A stretch of DNA of 17,818 nt from Treponema sp. (GCA_009784995.1 WQXE01000025.1:1-17818); one strand, 5' to 3'; counted from the first letter of the stretch, positions 1-7,746 are shown. Notes: generated from the sequence alone by a model not told the origin. Numbers and translations: made by a program.

Positions 1-2
1 GA

Positions 3-155
3 ATTATGATCGCAAATAATGAAAGTATAAAATTAAATGATGTACCGACAAACTTAATAACTTATGAGATGTGTTTGGAAGCAATTAAATCTAACGGTAT
101 AGCGCTTAAATATGACAAAACGTACGGCCAAATCGCTTGTTGCAAAAATGAATAA
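3..155 (+). CDS. DUF4116-like protein, C-terminal end (left edge partial)
   Basis: The frame is open to the left edge and has an internal ATG at 6, so it is either the tail of a longer gene or a roughly 49-residue remnant. The stretch around TYEMCLEAIKSNGIALKY matches the repeated pattern of DUF4116 proteins (x-x-x-CLEAVKxNGxALKYV), which usually carry several such units in tandem; one unit is visible here. The function of DUF4116 is unknown. After this unit the reading ends in an unrelated Cys-rich tail and a stop, so truncation or decay is possible. It overlaps the next small ORF in another frame. Confidence 0.5.
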   Translation: MMIANNESIKLNDVPTNLITYEMCLEAIKSNGIALKYDKTYGQIACCKNE

Positions 156-279
156 TGCAGAACCTATATCGATAGAAGAAGTAGAAAAAGCAATTCAAAA
201 AATCATTTCTATAATTTTTCGCTTGGCAGAAAACTACGAAATTGACATAAGCCGTTTTGATGGTGAGGAAAATATTTAA
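112..279 (+). CDS. Small hypothetical protein, 55 aa
   Basis: A 55-residue ORF starting MTKRTAKSLVAKMNNAEP. It has a basic N-terminus, a central amphipathic helix (IEEVEKAIQKIISIIFRLAE, about residues 21-40) and an acidic end (FDGEENI). It overlaps the preceding DUF4116-like frame by 44 bp. No good Shine-Dalgarno sequence is visible before ATG 112 or the alternative ATG at 148. The helix composition looks protein-like rather than random, which is why it is listed. I do not recognise the family; a small accessory or toxin/antitoxin-type protein would be speculation. Confidence 0.35.
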   Translation: MTKRTAKSLVAKMNNAEPISIEEVEKAIQKIISIIFRLAENYEIDISRFDGEENI

Positions 280-323
280 AATGACACAATGCTGCGCAAG
301 TATTTGTTAAACCGTAAAAATAT

Positions 324-1097
324 TTAAAGTTTTACCGCTTCTTTCATTTCTTTTACATAACTGTAAATGTGTGGCGCGGCATTTTCTCCATGTTGCGCGA
401 TTATTTTTACAATCGCGCTTCCTACGATTACGCCGTCCGCGATCTTCGCCATTTGCGCCGCCTGCTGTGGTGTGTTAATACCAAAACCAATCGCGACAGG
501 TATATCAGTTACGGATTTTATAACAGCGGTTATGGAAGATAGGTCTGTGTTTATTTCACTTCGGGTACCAGTTACACCCATCGAAGATACAAGATAAATA
601 AAACCGCTTGCCGTTTTCGCGATTTTTTCTATACGCTCCCGCGATGTTGGAGATATTAAGGAAATTAAATCGATGCCATATTTGTCTGCCGCTTCTTTTA
701 CAGGTTTTTGTTCTTCATAAGGAATGTCGGGGATGATGATGCCGTTTGGACCTGTATCACAACATCGTTTAAAAAACGCGTCGTAGCCGAAATAAAATAC
801 AGGATTCGCATAGGTTAGATAAACCAATGGGACATCGGTTTCTTTTCGCAAATCCGCGATTAGTGTAAATAATTTTTCGACAGTTGTACCCGCTGTTAGG
901 GCTCTCGCGTTTGCTTCCTGAATGACAGGTCCTTCCGCGACGGGGTCTGAAAATGGAATACCTATTTCTACTAAATCTACCCCGGCTTTAACCATTTCCA
1001 AAACATACTCTTTTGTTTTTTCGATACTGGGGTCTCCGCCTGTAATAAAACCGATAAAAGCTTTACCGTTTTTAAAAGCGTTCTTAATATTGCTCAT
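324..1097 (-). CDS. trpA: Tryptophan synthase alpha subunit
   Basis: TrpA cleaves indole-3-glycerol phosphate to indole and glyceraldehyde 3-phosphate in the cytoplasm and passes indole to TrpB. The 257 residues are the usual length for a TIM-barrel TrpA. Visible landmarks are FITGGDPS (17-24), the catalytic pair Glu44 (VEIGIPFS) and Asp51 (SDPVAEGP), GIIIPDIPYEE, the YLVSSMGVTG loop, and the phosphate-binding end GFGINTP...GVIVGSAIV. The start is supported by a GAGGAG ribosome site at 1106-1111 (minus strand), 8 bases before the ATG. It is last in the trpF-trpB-trpA group; the 69-bp gap to trpB is filled by a degenerate repeat element. No strong terminator is visible downstream. Confidence 0.96.
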   Translation of the reverse strand: MSNIKNAFKNGKAFIGFITGGDPSIEKTKEYVLEMVKAGVDLVEIGIPFSDPVAEGPVIQEANARALTAGTTVEKLFTLIADLRKETDVPLVYLTYANPVFYFGYDAFFKRCCDTGPNGIIIPDIPYEEQKPVKEAADKYGIDLISLISPTSRERIEKIAKTASGFIYLVSSMGVTGTRSEINTDLSSITAVIKSVTDIPVAIGFGINTPQQAAQMAKIADGVIVGSAIVKIIAQHGENAAPHIYSYVKEMKEAVKL

Positions 1098-1105
1098 TAA
1101 ACATT

Positions 1106-1152
1106 CTCCTCAACTCTGCGCCTTGCGAACCTTTAGTTCGACGTCTCTGCGA
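1106..1152 (-). repeat. Degenerate CGCAGAG repeat with small hairpin between trpB and trpA
   Basis: On the plus strand, near-identical heptamers ctctgcg (1114-1120), ccttgcg (1121-1127) and ctctgcg (1145-1151) flank a short inverted repeat: cgaac at 1126-1130, a 5-base loop, and gttcg at 1136-1140. On the coding (minus) strand this reads as CGCAGAG...GGCGCAGAG units. It fills most of the trpB-trpA spacer and ends at the trpA ribosome site. The stem is only 5 bp, so it is unlikely to terminate transcription on its own. Its resemblance to other repeat tracts here is discussed in the findings. Confidence 0.5.
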
Positions 1153-1166
1153 GAACTCTTCTCTTC

Positions 1167-2369
1167 TTATTCATGGACTTTCTTCCCTCTGTAACGCGCG
1201 ATTGACGCGACGTCTTTATCGCCTCTACCGGAAAGACAGACAATAATACTTTCGTCCGCGGAAAAATCTTTCGCTATTTTTTGAACATGCGCTACCGCGT
1301 GAGCGCTTTCTATCGCGCAGATAATTCCCTCTGTTCGGCACAGGAACTCAAAACCGCGGACAGCTTCTTCGTCTGTGACAGGCACATACAACGCGCGTGT
1401 ACTGTCGTATAACCATGCGTGTTCCGGTCCGATACCAGGGTAATCTAACCCCGCTGATATCGAATGTACAGGCGCGATTTGCCCTTCATCGTTTTGGCAA
1501 AAATAAGTTTTCATTCCATGGAAGATTCCTGCTTTGCCCTTTGTGATAGTCGCGGCGTGTTTATCTGTATCGATACCCAAACCCGCGGCTTCGCAGCCGA
1601 TAAGTTTTACATTTTTGTCATTTATAAAATTGTAAAAAATTCCAATGGCGTTACTGCCTCCGCCGACACAGGCGACAACAGCCGCGGGAAGTTTACCTTC
1701 TATTGTCAGGATTTGCTCTCTTGCTTCCTTGCTTATAACCGCCTGAAAATCGCGCACCATCATTGGGAAGGGGTGGGGTCCTACTACAGATCCAAGCACA
1801 TAATGTGTGTCGTGAACACGGCTTACCCATTCGCGCATTGTTTCGTTTACCGCGTCTTTTAGAGTTTGTGTGCCCGACAATACGGGATGAACTTTCGCGC
1901 CTAAAAGTTCCATGCGGTAAACATTTAAGACCTGTCTTTCTGTATCTTCCTTACCCATAAAAATTTCACATTCAAGTCCCAAAAGCGCCGCCGCGGTAGC
2001 GGACGCGACTCCGTGCTGTCCCGCTCCTGTTTCCGCGATGATTCTTGTTTTACCCATTTTTTTCGCGAGCAAAACCTGTCCCAGAACATTGTTAATTTTA
2101 TGTGAACCTGTATGGTTTAAATCCTCGCGTTTAAGATATATTTTCGCTCCGCCAAGTTCCTTTGTCATTTTTCGCGCGTAGTATAGTAAAGAAGGGCGTC
2201 CCGCGTAATTGTTTAAAAGATCGTTTAATTCGTTTTTAAATGTTTCATCATTTTTATAATGATTATACGCTTTTTCCAAATCTATAATTTCGTTCATCAA
2301 TGTTTCGGGTATATACTGACCGCCGTAACCGTTTATCGCGTCGCCGAATTTTCCGTTAAAATCGCTCAT
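1167..2369 (-). CDS. trpB: Tryptophan synthase beta subunit
   Basis: This PLP-dependent enzyme condenses indole with L-serine to give L-tryptophan, working as an alpha2-beta2 complex with TrpA. The 400 residues are standard for TrpB type 1. The Schiff-base lysine is Lys91 in EDLNHTGSHKINN. The indole-tunnel region GAGQHGVA and the PLP phosphate loop GGGSNAIG are present, and the C-terminal CLSGRGDKD segment is intact. The ATG overlaps the stop of trpF in an ATGA arrangement (2366-2369), so the two are translationally coupled. I see no damage or unusual residue. Confidence 0.97.
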   Translation of the reverse strand: MSDFNGKFGDAINGYGGQYIPETLMNEIIDLEKAYNHYKNDETFKNELNDLLNNYAGRPSLLYYARKMTKELGGAKIYLKREDLNHTGSHKINNVLGQVLLAKKMGKTRIIAETGAGQHGVASATAAALLGLECEIFMGKEDTERQVLNVYRMELLGAKVHPVLSGTQTLKDAVNETMREWVSRVHDTHYVLGSVVGPHPFPMMVRDFQAVISKEAREQILTIEGKLPAAVVACVGGGSNAIGIFYNFINDKNVKLIGCEAAGLGIDTDKHAATITKGKAGIFHGMKTYFCQNDEGQIAPVHSISAGLDYPGIGPEHAWLYDSTRALYVPVTDEEAVRGFEFLCRTEGIICAIESAHAVAHVQKIAKDFSADESIIVCLSGRGDKDVASIARYRGKKVHE

Positions 2370-2995
2370 TTGTTTTTTCCTTTTACTGCCGTTACCAATT
2401 CTAATATTTTTTGCCGGTCTTTTATACCGTCTGTTTCCGCGCCGCTTGAAACATCAATAGCGAAGGGTTTATATTTTATCGCTTTTTCAATATTTTCTGT
2501 ATTTATACCGCCTGCCAAAAACCAGGGTTTGGAGAATTTGATCGATTTAAGTTTATCCCAATTAAAGGTTTTGCCGGAACCCGCGCCCGAATCTACCATA
2601 TAATAATCCGCGTTATCAGGTACATTTTTTAACCATGAATCAGATCCTGGAAACAGTGTTTTTATCACCTTGATTGCGGGGATTTTTGTCTGCCTGATAC
2701 TGACTTCGCTCAGTTTTTTTAACTGTTTAATATAACTTTCGTCCTCTTTGCCGTGAAGCTGCGCTATAGAAATTATATTATTCCGGTATAATTCCACTAT
2801 TTGAGCGATAGGAGCGTTAACAAAAACGCCGACAGGAATAACCTCGTTCGCGAGGCGGAAACGCAAATATTGGGCAAGAACGGGAGAAACCTGCCTTGAA
2901 CTGGCGGCAAATACAAAACCCGCGTAATCAGGGCGTATTTCGTTTACATAATTTATATCTTCATCACGGAATAAACCGCAAATTTTTATATTCAT
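2366..2995 (-). CDS. trpF: Phosphoribosylanthranilate isomerase
   Basis: TrpF performs the Amadori rearrangement of N-(5-phosphoribosyl)anthranilate to CdRP, the step between TrpD and TrpC. The 209-residue TIM barrel has the catalytic Cys6 in KICGLFR and the catalytic Asp135 in YYMVDSGAGSGKTFNW, plus FLAGGINTEN and DVSSGAE near the C-terminus, the phosphate-binding elements. It is the first gene of the trpFBA group. No clear Shine-Dalgarno sequence precedes the ATG, but KICG sits at the normal distance from this start. Because trpC is about 9 kb away beyond opposite-strand genes, a promoter in the 104-bp spacer 2996-3099 is required by inference. Confidence 0.95.
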   Translation of the reverse strand: MNIKICGLFRDEDINYVNEIRPDYAGFVFAASSRQVSPVLAQYLRFRLANEVIPVGVFVNAPIAQIVELYRNNIISIAQLHGKEDESYIKQLKKLSEVSIRQTKIPAIKVIKTLFPGSDSWLKNVPDNADYYMVDSGAGSGKTFNWDKLKSIKFSKPWFLAGGINTENIEKAIKYKPFAIDVSSGAETDGIKDRQKILELVTAVKGKNK

Positions 2996-2998
2996 ACA

Positions 2999-3026
2999 TT
3001 GAAATTAACATATTATTAAGTATAAT
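2999..3026 (+). promoter_or_regulatory. Candidate sigma-70 type promoter for the surface-protein cassette
   Basis: TTGAAA at 2999-3004 and TATAAT at 3021-3026 are separated by 16 bases, facing the GTG-start gene at 3100. A second TATAAT lies at 3063-3068 with only a poor -35 upstream. The spacer also has to hold the minus-strand trpF promoter; no convincing one was found on that strand, although TATACT reads on the minus strand at 3019-3024. In AT-rich DNA such matches occur by chance, so confidence is limited. Confidence 0.35.
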
Positions 3027-3030
3027 TACA

Positions 3031-3058
3031 GCGGTTACCTGTTCATTTCCGTGGTAAT
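3031..3058. repeat. CACGGAA-containing element with ends that pair, upstream of trpF
   Basis: On the minus strand this reads ATTACCACGGAAATGAACAG followed by GTAACC. The outer ATTACC and GGTAAC can pair (5 of 6). It shares CCACGRA and GAACAGGTA with the repeat inserted in trpC (12765-12807), in the same order. It could be a degenerate copy of the same element or a trpF leader structure; a single short match is weak evidence for either. Confidence 0.3.
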
Positions 3059-3090
3059 GTAGTATAATTGTTATATATTGTATATTATTT

Positions 3091-3094
3091 GGAG
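3091..3094 (+). promoter_or_regulatory. Ribosome binding site deciding the GTG start at 3100
   Basis: GGAG is followed by a 5-base spacer and then GTG. No ATG in the frame gives a complete signal peptide, so this site supports the GTG start. Confidence 0.6.
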
Positions 3095-3099
3095 ACCCT

Positions 3100-3777
3100 G
3101 TGGGCAGGAACGTTTTTTTACTGGGAATTATTCTTTTTTTACTCAATTTTGGTGTTTTTGCGCAGGATAATGACAATAATATCATCATTTCCGGAGGTTT
3201 AGGTCCTGAATTAAACTGGAATTCCCGTGAAGGTGTCGCGCTCGGCGCTTTAATAAGCGGAGATTGTGAACTGCCGTTTTCATTTGCCCAGCTTGCCGCG
3301 GGGCTGGTTTTTACGTTCAGCTTGAATTTTTCTGATACCATTGTTTTTGAACCTACTGCTTTGTTTCGATGGTATTTCCTGGGATTAGGTTATGAAGGCT
3401 TTTTTGCCCAAGTTGATTTAGGGGTACATGTAATAATAGAATATGGAATTTCTGTTCTTTTGTTCGAAGGAGGCTTACGAGGCGGTTATCGTATGTTTCT
3501 TTTTGATGATTTTTATATTGAGCCTTATGGACGTTTTGGTTATCCATTTGCTATGGGAGTAGGTGTTTTGGCAGGATTGCGTTTTAAATTAAATTTAAAT
3601 TCCTCAAATTCAAACACCAATACTAACAATAATGTTAACATCAATACTAACACAAATACAAATACCAACATTAATACTGATAATATTTTTAACAACGATT
3701 TTGAAAATGACTTTTACATTGATTTTGATATCGATTTAGACAACGATTTTGACACGGAAGAGTATAGTTATGAATAA
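3100..3777 (+). CDS. Exported small outer-membrane beta-barrel-like protein with Asn/Thr-rich and acidic tail
   Basis: The 225-residue protein starts at GTG and has a signal peptide (GRNVFLLGIILFLLNFGVFAQ) with a likely cleavage after Ala22. Residues 24-165 alternate short hydrophobic and aromatic strands with Gly-rich turns (IIISGGLGPELNW, GLVFTFSLNF, FRWYFLGLGYEGFF, GGLRGGYRMF, AMGVGVLAGLRF), the pattern of small porin-like or OmpW-like barrels. The barrel appears to close near residue 166. The rest is an Asn/Thr-rich tract (about 167-193) and then an acidic/aromatic tail of alternating Asp and hydrophobic residues, unusual after a barrel. It overlaps the next gene by 8 bp. The family is unassigned; beta-barrel is an inference from pattern only. 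Confidence 0.75.
   Translation: MGRNVFLLGIILFLLNFGVFAQDNDNNIIISGGLGPELNWNSREGVALGALISGDCELPFSFAQLAAGLVFTFSLNFSDTIVFEPTALFRWYFLGLGYEGFFAQVDLGVHVIIEYGISVLLFEGGLRGGYRMFLFDDFYIEPYGRFGYPFAMGVGVLAGLRFKLNLNSSNSNTNTNNNVNINTNTNTNTNINTDNIFNNDFENDFYIDFDIDLDNDFDTEEYSYE
3599..3685 (+). repeat. Imperfect hexamer-like AAYACN tandem tract inside a coding region
   Basis: A run of degenerate AAYACN/AAYAAN units encodes the Asn/Thr/Ile stretch of the beta-barrel-like protein. Because units are 3n in length, gain or loss of whole hexamers keeps the frame. The copies are too diverged to suggest very active slippage. Confidence 0.55.
3756..3762 (+). promoter_or_regulatory. Ribosome binding site deciding the ATG start at 3770
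   Basis: GGAAGAG lies 7 bases before the ATG at 3770 and inside the end of the preceding gene. It favours the ATG over the in-frame TTG at 3749, which would place seven charged or polar residues before the signal peptide. Confidence 0.55.
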
Positions 3778-5806
3778 AATAATCAAACTAACTATTATCG
3801 TGTTATTTACCGTTTTTTTCGCTGTCTGTAATAATCCTTTCTGGCCCGATATTAATCATGATATTGTTATTGATCTGGAAATTAAAACGCAGCCTTTTAA
3901 GTTAACGTACAACCACGGAGAAGCGCTTGATTTGTCGGGGCTTGTAGTAACTGTTACATATAATAATTTCATTAAGGAAGACATTCCTTTTGCTAATTTT
4001 GGAACACTTATAAGATCCAACCCGGCTCATGGTATGGAGTTGTCACATACGGCGCATAATAATCAACCTATTATAATATCAAGCGGAAATATTTCCAGGG
4101 GAACAGATGTATTAACCATTATTCCTTTTACTATTGAGAATGCTGAACTTACGGTAGCTGATCCTGCAACAGGTAATACACCTAATACACTTGATGATTT
4201 AAAAAATTTAAATGATACAGATGACGATAATTTTACAATCGGTTTAGTAACATGGGATCCGTTTGATGATCCGTTTATAAATGATGATTATACAGTTTTG
4301 ATTACATTAATAGCAAATGATGGTTATATTTTTTCTGATGATTTAACAAGTGTAACGATTAATGGATTTCCCGCGGAAATTGAAGTTAAAGATAATATTG
4401 GTAAAATAGCTGTTGCCTCCTATACATTTATCGCGAAAGTAGTTGAGAATTTATCAATATTATTTGAACCAGCCTTTCCTCCATATACTCATGGTGATAC
4501 TGTAGATTTAACCGGTTTAAAAGTAAAAGTTACATGGGATAATGGCACAGACAATGAAATTAATTTTGACGAATTTTTGGCATATGGTATAACCGCGAAT
4601 CCTTCACATGGTTCACAATTAAGCCATATTTCGCATCATAATCAATCTGTCAATATAAGTTTTGGCGGACATAATAAAGATACATCCGGCAAATTAACTG
4701 TTAATAAAAAAGCGCTTACAATAACAAGCGCGACTCATACCAAAGTTTACGATGGCAGTGCAAGCGCAACTGGTGTAACAGTATCATTAAGCGGAATAAT
4801 TCCAAGCGATGTAACTGATGTAAACGTTTCCGCGGTTACAGCCGCTTACAAAAGCGCGAACGCGGAAACAAAACTTATTGATATAACCGGTGTTACATTA
4901 AGCGGCAGCGCGGCGGATAATTATACGATTGATACTCCAAAAAACAATGTAGAGGTCGCAGGTATCACAAAAAGACCTGTTACAATTACTCCTAGCACAG
5001 GGTTAAACAGGGTTTATACTCCGTCTGCTCCTGATGAAAATTTAACATTTACAGCAAACGTAACAAGACTTGAACTTCCCGGCAATGAACAAACCGGCAA
5101 GTTAAGCCGCTCTCCCGGTAGTAATGCCGGCACTTATGTTATTAATCTTGGCACTCTTAGCTGGGGACCTAATTATAATTTAACTTTATCGTCACCAGCT
5201 GTTACTTATACAATTGAAAAAGCAACGGGCGCGACAGTTTCGTTAAGTCTTTCCTCTACGTTAAATACAATTACAATTAACGCGGCGCTTACAGGAAACT
5301 CTGAACAGGTTATAGAGTTTGCTTACGGTACAAGCGATCCGCCTTCGCTTAATGATTGGGCGGATCTTGGTACATCCCCAAGAACAATCAGCGGTTTAAT
5401 ACCGGGAACAGAATATGTTGTATTTGTCCGCGCGAAAGAAAGCAATAATTATAATGTTGGCGTTGTTAAAAATGGTTTAATAAGTACTTTAGACCCGCCG
5501 GACATCACTATTATTTTTAATCCTGTTGCAAATCCCGCCGAAGCGCTGACACTGCCACCGGGCGATATTGTTATTTCAAGAAACGCAAATACGCAAGTAA
5601 CAATTACAATGCCAAGTGCCGGATTTAGTAGTATTCAATGGTATTTAAACGGGGTTACTGTTAGTAATAATGGTGATCCTTGGCAATATATATTAAAAGG
5701 TGAAGATTTTACTCGTTTTAGCCCTGTTTCTAACAGGTTAAGTGTTGAAGTCGTTAAAGACAACATCACATATAGTTTAACAATACCATTCACGGTAAAT
5801 CCATAG
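3770..5806 (+). CDS. Multidomain surface lipoprotein with Big_3, YDG and MBG domains
   Basis: The 678-residue protein begins with a lipoprotein-type signal (MNKIIKLTIIVLFTVFFAVC) and a candidate lipidated Cys20; the residue before it is Val, atypical but tolerated by relaxed spirochaetal lipoboxes. In order: a Big_3-like Ig domain (about 36-124), an unassigned beta domain (124-225), a second Big_3-like domain (225-312; compare DLSGLVVTVTYNN with DLTGLKVKVTWDN), a YDG domain (ITSATHTKVYDGSASATGV, 314-402), an MBG-type domain (402-484), an Fn3-like domain (485-577) and a C-terminal module (578-678). The last two are shared with the next gene. These domains build surface stalks or adhesins; no catalytic motif is seen. 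It overlaps the upstream gene by 8 bp. Confidence 0.85.
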   Translation: MNKIIKLTIIVLFTVFFAVCNNPFWPDINHDIVIDLEIKTQPFKLTYNHGEALDLSGLVVTVTYNNFIKEDIPFANFGTLIRSNPAHGMELSHTAHNNQPIIISSGNISRGTDVLTIIPFTIENAELTVADPATGNTPNTLDDLKNLNDTDDDNFTIGLVTWDPFDDPFINDDYTVLITLIANDGYIFSDDLTSVTINGFPAEIEVKDNIGKIAVASYTFIAKVVENLSILFEPAFPPYTHGDTVDLTGLKVKVTWDNGTDNEINFDEFLAYGITANPSHGSQLSHISHHNQSVNISFGGHNKDTSGKLTVNKKALTITSATHTKVYDGSASATGVTVSLSGIIPSDVTDVNVSAVTAAYKSANAETKLIDITGVTLSGSAADNYTIDTPKNNVEVAGITKRPVTITPSTGLNRVYTPSAPDENLTFTANVTRLELPGNEQTGKLSRSPGSNAGTYVINLGTLSWGPNYNLTLSSPAVTYTIEKATGATVSLSLSSTLNTITINAALTGNSEQVIEFAYGTSDPPSLNDWADLGTSPRTISGLIPGTEYVVFVRAKESNNYNVGVVKNGLISTLDPPDITIIFNPVANPAEALTLPPGDIVISRNANTQVTITMPSAGFSSIQWYLNGVTVSNNGDPWQYILKGEDFTRFSPVSNRLSVEVVKDNITYSLTIPFTVNP

Positions 5807-5819
5807 GAGGAGAGAGAAG

Positions 5820-7733
5820 ATGAAAAATATTTTAGGAAAAACATGGTTGGTATTATCAATTGCGCTTTGTTCAATGGTAATACTAGTTGGCTGTCCGCAT
5901 TTCTTTGATCAGGATGATTTTTATAATCCTGACGGCAAAGGAACCTTTAAGCTTTATTTAGGAGGTTCGCAAACGCAGGGCAGGACTATTATGCCCGGTA
6001 CACCAGGCAATCAATTCGCGTGGTACAGGCTGGAATTTTCCGGCGGACCTACTGCACTTACTGTTGATCGCACGTTTGCTCAGATAAGCGATCCTGTAGA
6101 ATTGGCTCCTGGCACATATACATTAACAGTATATGCTTACACAAGCGAAGCTAATAGGGACGCGGATAAACGAGCGGCTCACGGTACTACTACTATTAAT
6201 ATAGTAGGCGGACAAGTCGCAACCGGAACCGTCGAATTAGAGGCTTATGGCGCTCAAAGTACCGCTTATGGCGGAAAAGGTATTTTTAACTTGAATCTTT
6301 CTTTTTCAAGCATTATTTTCCCTAACGATTTTAGCGCGGTAAGGATGAGATTAGAAAAATTGCAACCTGTTACTCAAACTATAATTGGTAATACAACTTA
6401 CAATTTTATCAGCGGAGATAATTTAATAACCGCAGATGCAAACCTGGAAATTGACGCTGGTTATTATCGTGTTATTTTTTCATTTGAAAGACCTAATATG
6501 CGTACTGTGACATGGCATGAAACTCTTCATATATATGAAAACATGACAAGTTCATATTCACTTGGTATTACTAATAATCATTTTGTTAGAAACCATTACG
6601 CGGTTACACTTAATTATAATGGTAACGGACAACCTACTGAAACAAACAGTTGGTTTTTTGATGAAATTTATAAACCTGTTGATCCTGTATGGACAGGTTG
6701 GGATTTTGCCGGCTGGTTTAAAGACAATTTAGGCGACGAATGGACATTCCCGCAGTTAACTGAAAACATTTCTCTTACAGCAAGATGGTATGGTTACCCT
6801 GTTCTTTCGGCTGCTCCTACATCCATTTCATTGGAACAGAATAAGAGCCAAAATGAACCACTGCCGGGACCTCAAACAATTACAATTACTAATACAGGTA
6901 CCGCGCCCGCGACAATCACAAGTATTACAAATAGTAATGAAGATGATTTTACTTTAAGCGGTAATACTTTTACTACAATCGCGGCAGGAAGCAGCGAAAC
7001 ATTTACAATACAGCCTGAAGACCTTGAACGCGGAACTTATAACGCGACAATTACTGTAAGTTATGAAGGAGGAACTCCTGTAACAACAAGAACTCCTGTA
7101 ACAATTCCTGTAACATTTACTGTTTTAGAAGGCGCTGTTGTAAGTACGCTTGAACTTGATTCCACTATTAATTCGGTTATAATTACCGAAGCGGTACTAA
7201 CAGGTAACAATGTACAGGTTATTGAATATGTATTAACTACATCAGCTACACCTCCTGATAGTGGCTGGGCTGATCTTCCCGCGACACGTCCGTTCAATAT
7301 TACAACCGGTATCCAATCTGGAACATACTATTATGTTCACGCTCGAGCGAAAGCAGTTGGAGAGTATCCAACCGGTGTAGTTACAACAAAATCGATATGG
7401 ACACAGACTCAAATGGAAATCAGCATTATATTTAATCCTCTTGTTGATCCCGCGAAAGCGCTGGAACGACCAAGTGAAGCGATTGTTCTTACAAGAGGCG
7501 CTGCTCTTCCGGAATTCATAATTACAATGCCAAGCGCCGGATTTGATGCTGACAGTATTCTGTGGATATTAAATGGCGAAGAAGTTCCTTCTAATGGCGC
7601 GAACCAGTGGCAATACATACTTAGAGGATCTGACTTTGACCGGTTTACTCCTGTAAATAGTCAGTTGTATTTCGAAGTTTACAAAGATGGAATCTTGTAT
7701 GGATTGGAAATTCCATTCACGGTAAATCCATAA
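5820..7733 (+). CDS. Multidomain surface lipoprotein with InlB-type and ASH-like domains
   Basis: The 637-residue protein has a clear lipobox (ILVGC, Cys25). Domains in order: an N-terminal beta module (26 to about 258) paralogous to the one in the next gene, an InlB B-repeat-like unit (about 259-323, GWDFAGWFKD...ISLTARW), an ASH/choice-of-anchor-D-like domain (about 324-435, QTITITNTGTAPATITSI), an Fn3-like domain (about 441-531), and a C-terminal module ending in IPFTVNP that matches the end of the preceding protein. GGAGG at 5806-5810 overlaps the previous stop, giving tight coupling. It is likely anchored in a membrane by lipid and displayed at the surface; the ligand is unknown. Confidence 0.87.
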   Translation: MKNILGKTWLVLSIALCSMVILVGCPHFFDQDDFYNPDGKGTFKLYLGGSQTQGRTIMPGTPGNQFAWYRLEFSGGPTALTVDRTFAQISDPVELAPGTYTLTVYAYTSEANRDADKRAAHGTTTINIVGGQVATGTVELEAYGAQSTAYGGKGIFNLNLSFSSIIFPNDFSAVRMRLEKLQPVTQTIIGNTTYNFISGDNLITADANLEIDAGYYRVIFSFERPNMRTVTWHETLHIYENMTSSYSLGITNNHFVRNHYAVTLNYNGNGQPTETNSWFFDEIYKPVDPVWTGWDFAGWFKDNLGDEWTFPQLTENISLTARWYGYPVLSAAPTSISLEQNKSQNEPLPGPQTITITNTGTAPATITSITNSNEDDFTLSGNTFTTIAAGSSETFTIQPEDLERGTYNATITVSYEGGTPVTTRTPVTIPVTFTVLEGAVVSTLELDSTINSVIITEAVLTGNNVQVIEYVLTTSATPPDSGWADLPATRPFNITTGIQSGTYYYVHARAKAVGEYPTGVVTTKSIWTQTQMEISIIFNPLVDPAKALERPSEAIVLTRGAALPEFIITMPSAGFDADSILWILNGEEVPSNGANQWQYILRGSDFDRFTPVNSQLYFEVYKDGILYGLEIPFTVNP

Positions 7734-7746
7734 CGGTAAATCTATA
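7719..7746 (+). repeat. 14-bp tandem duplication at the end of a lipoprotein gene
   Basis: acggtaaatccata (7719-7732) is followed directly by acggtaaatctata (7733-7746), with one mismatch. The first copy encodes the final TVNP and part of the stop; the second is noncoding, just before the ribosome site of the next gene. The same acggtaaatccata also ends the preceding lipoprotein gene at 5792-5805. Confidence 0.8.

Noticed and set aside
1464..1862. 132-residue plus-strand frame opposite trpB
   Set aside because: It is antisense to conserved TrpB coding sequence, with no ribosome site or recognisable domain.
2964..3341. 125-residue minus-strand frame covering the trpF-cassette spacer
   Set aside because: It overlaps the start of trpF and is antisense to the signal peptide gene; composition is unlike a protein. 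The spacer is better explained as promoter DNA.
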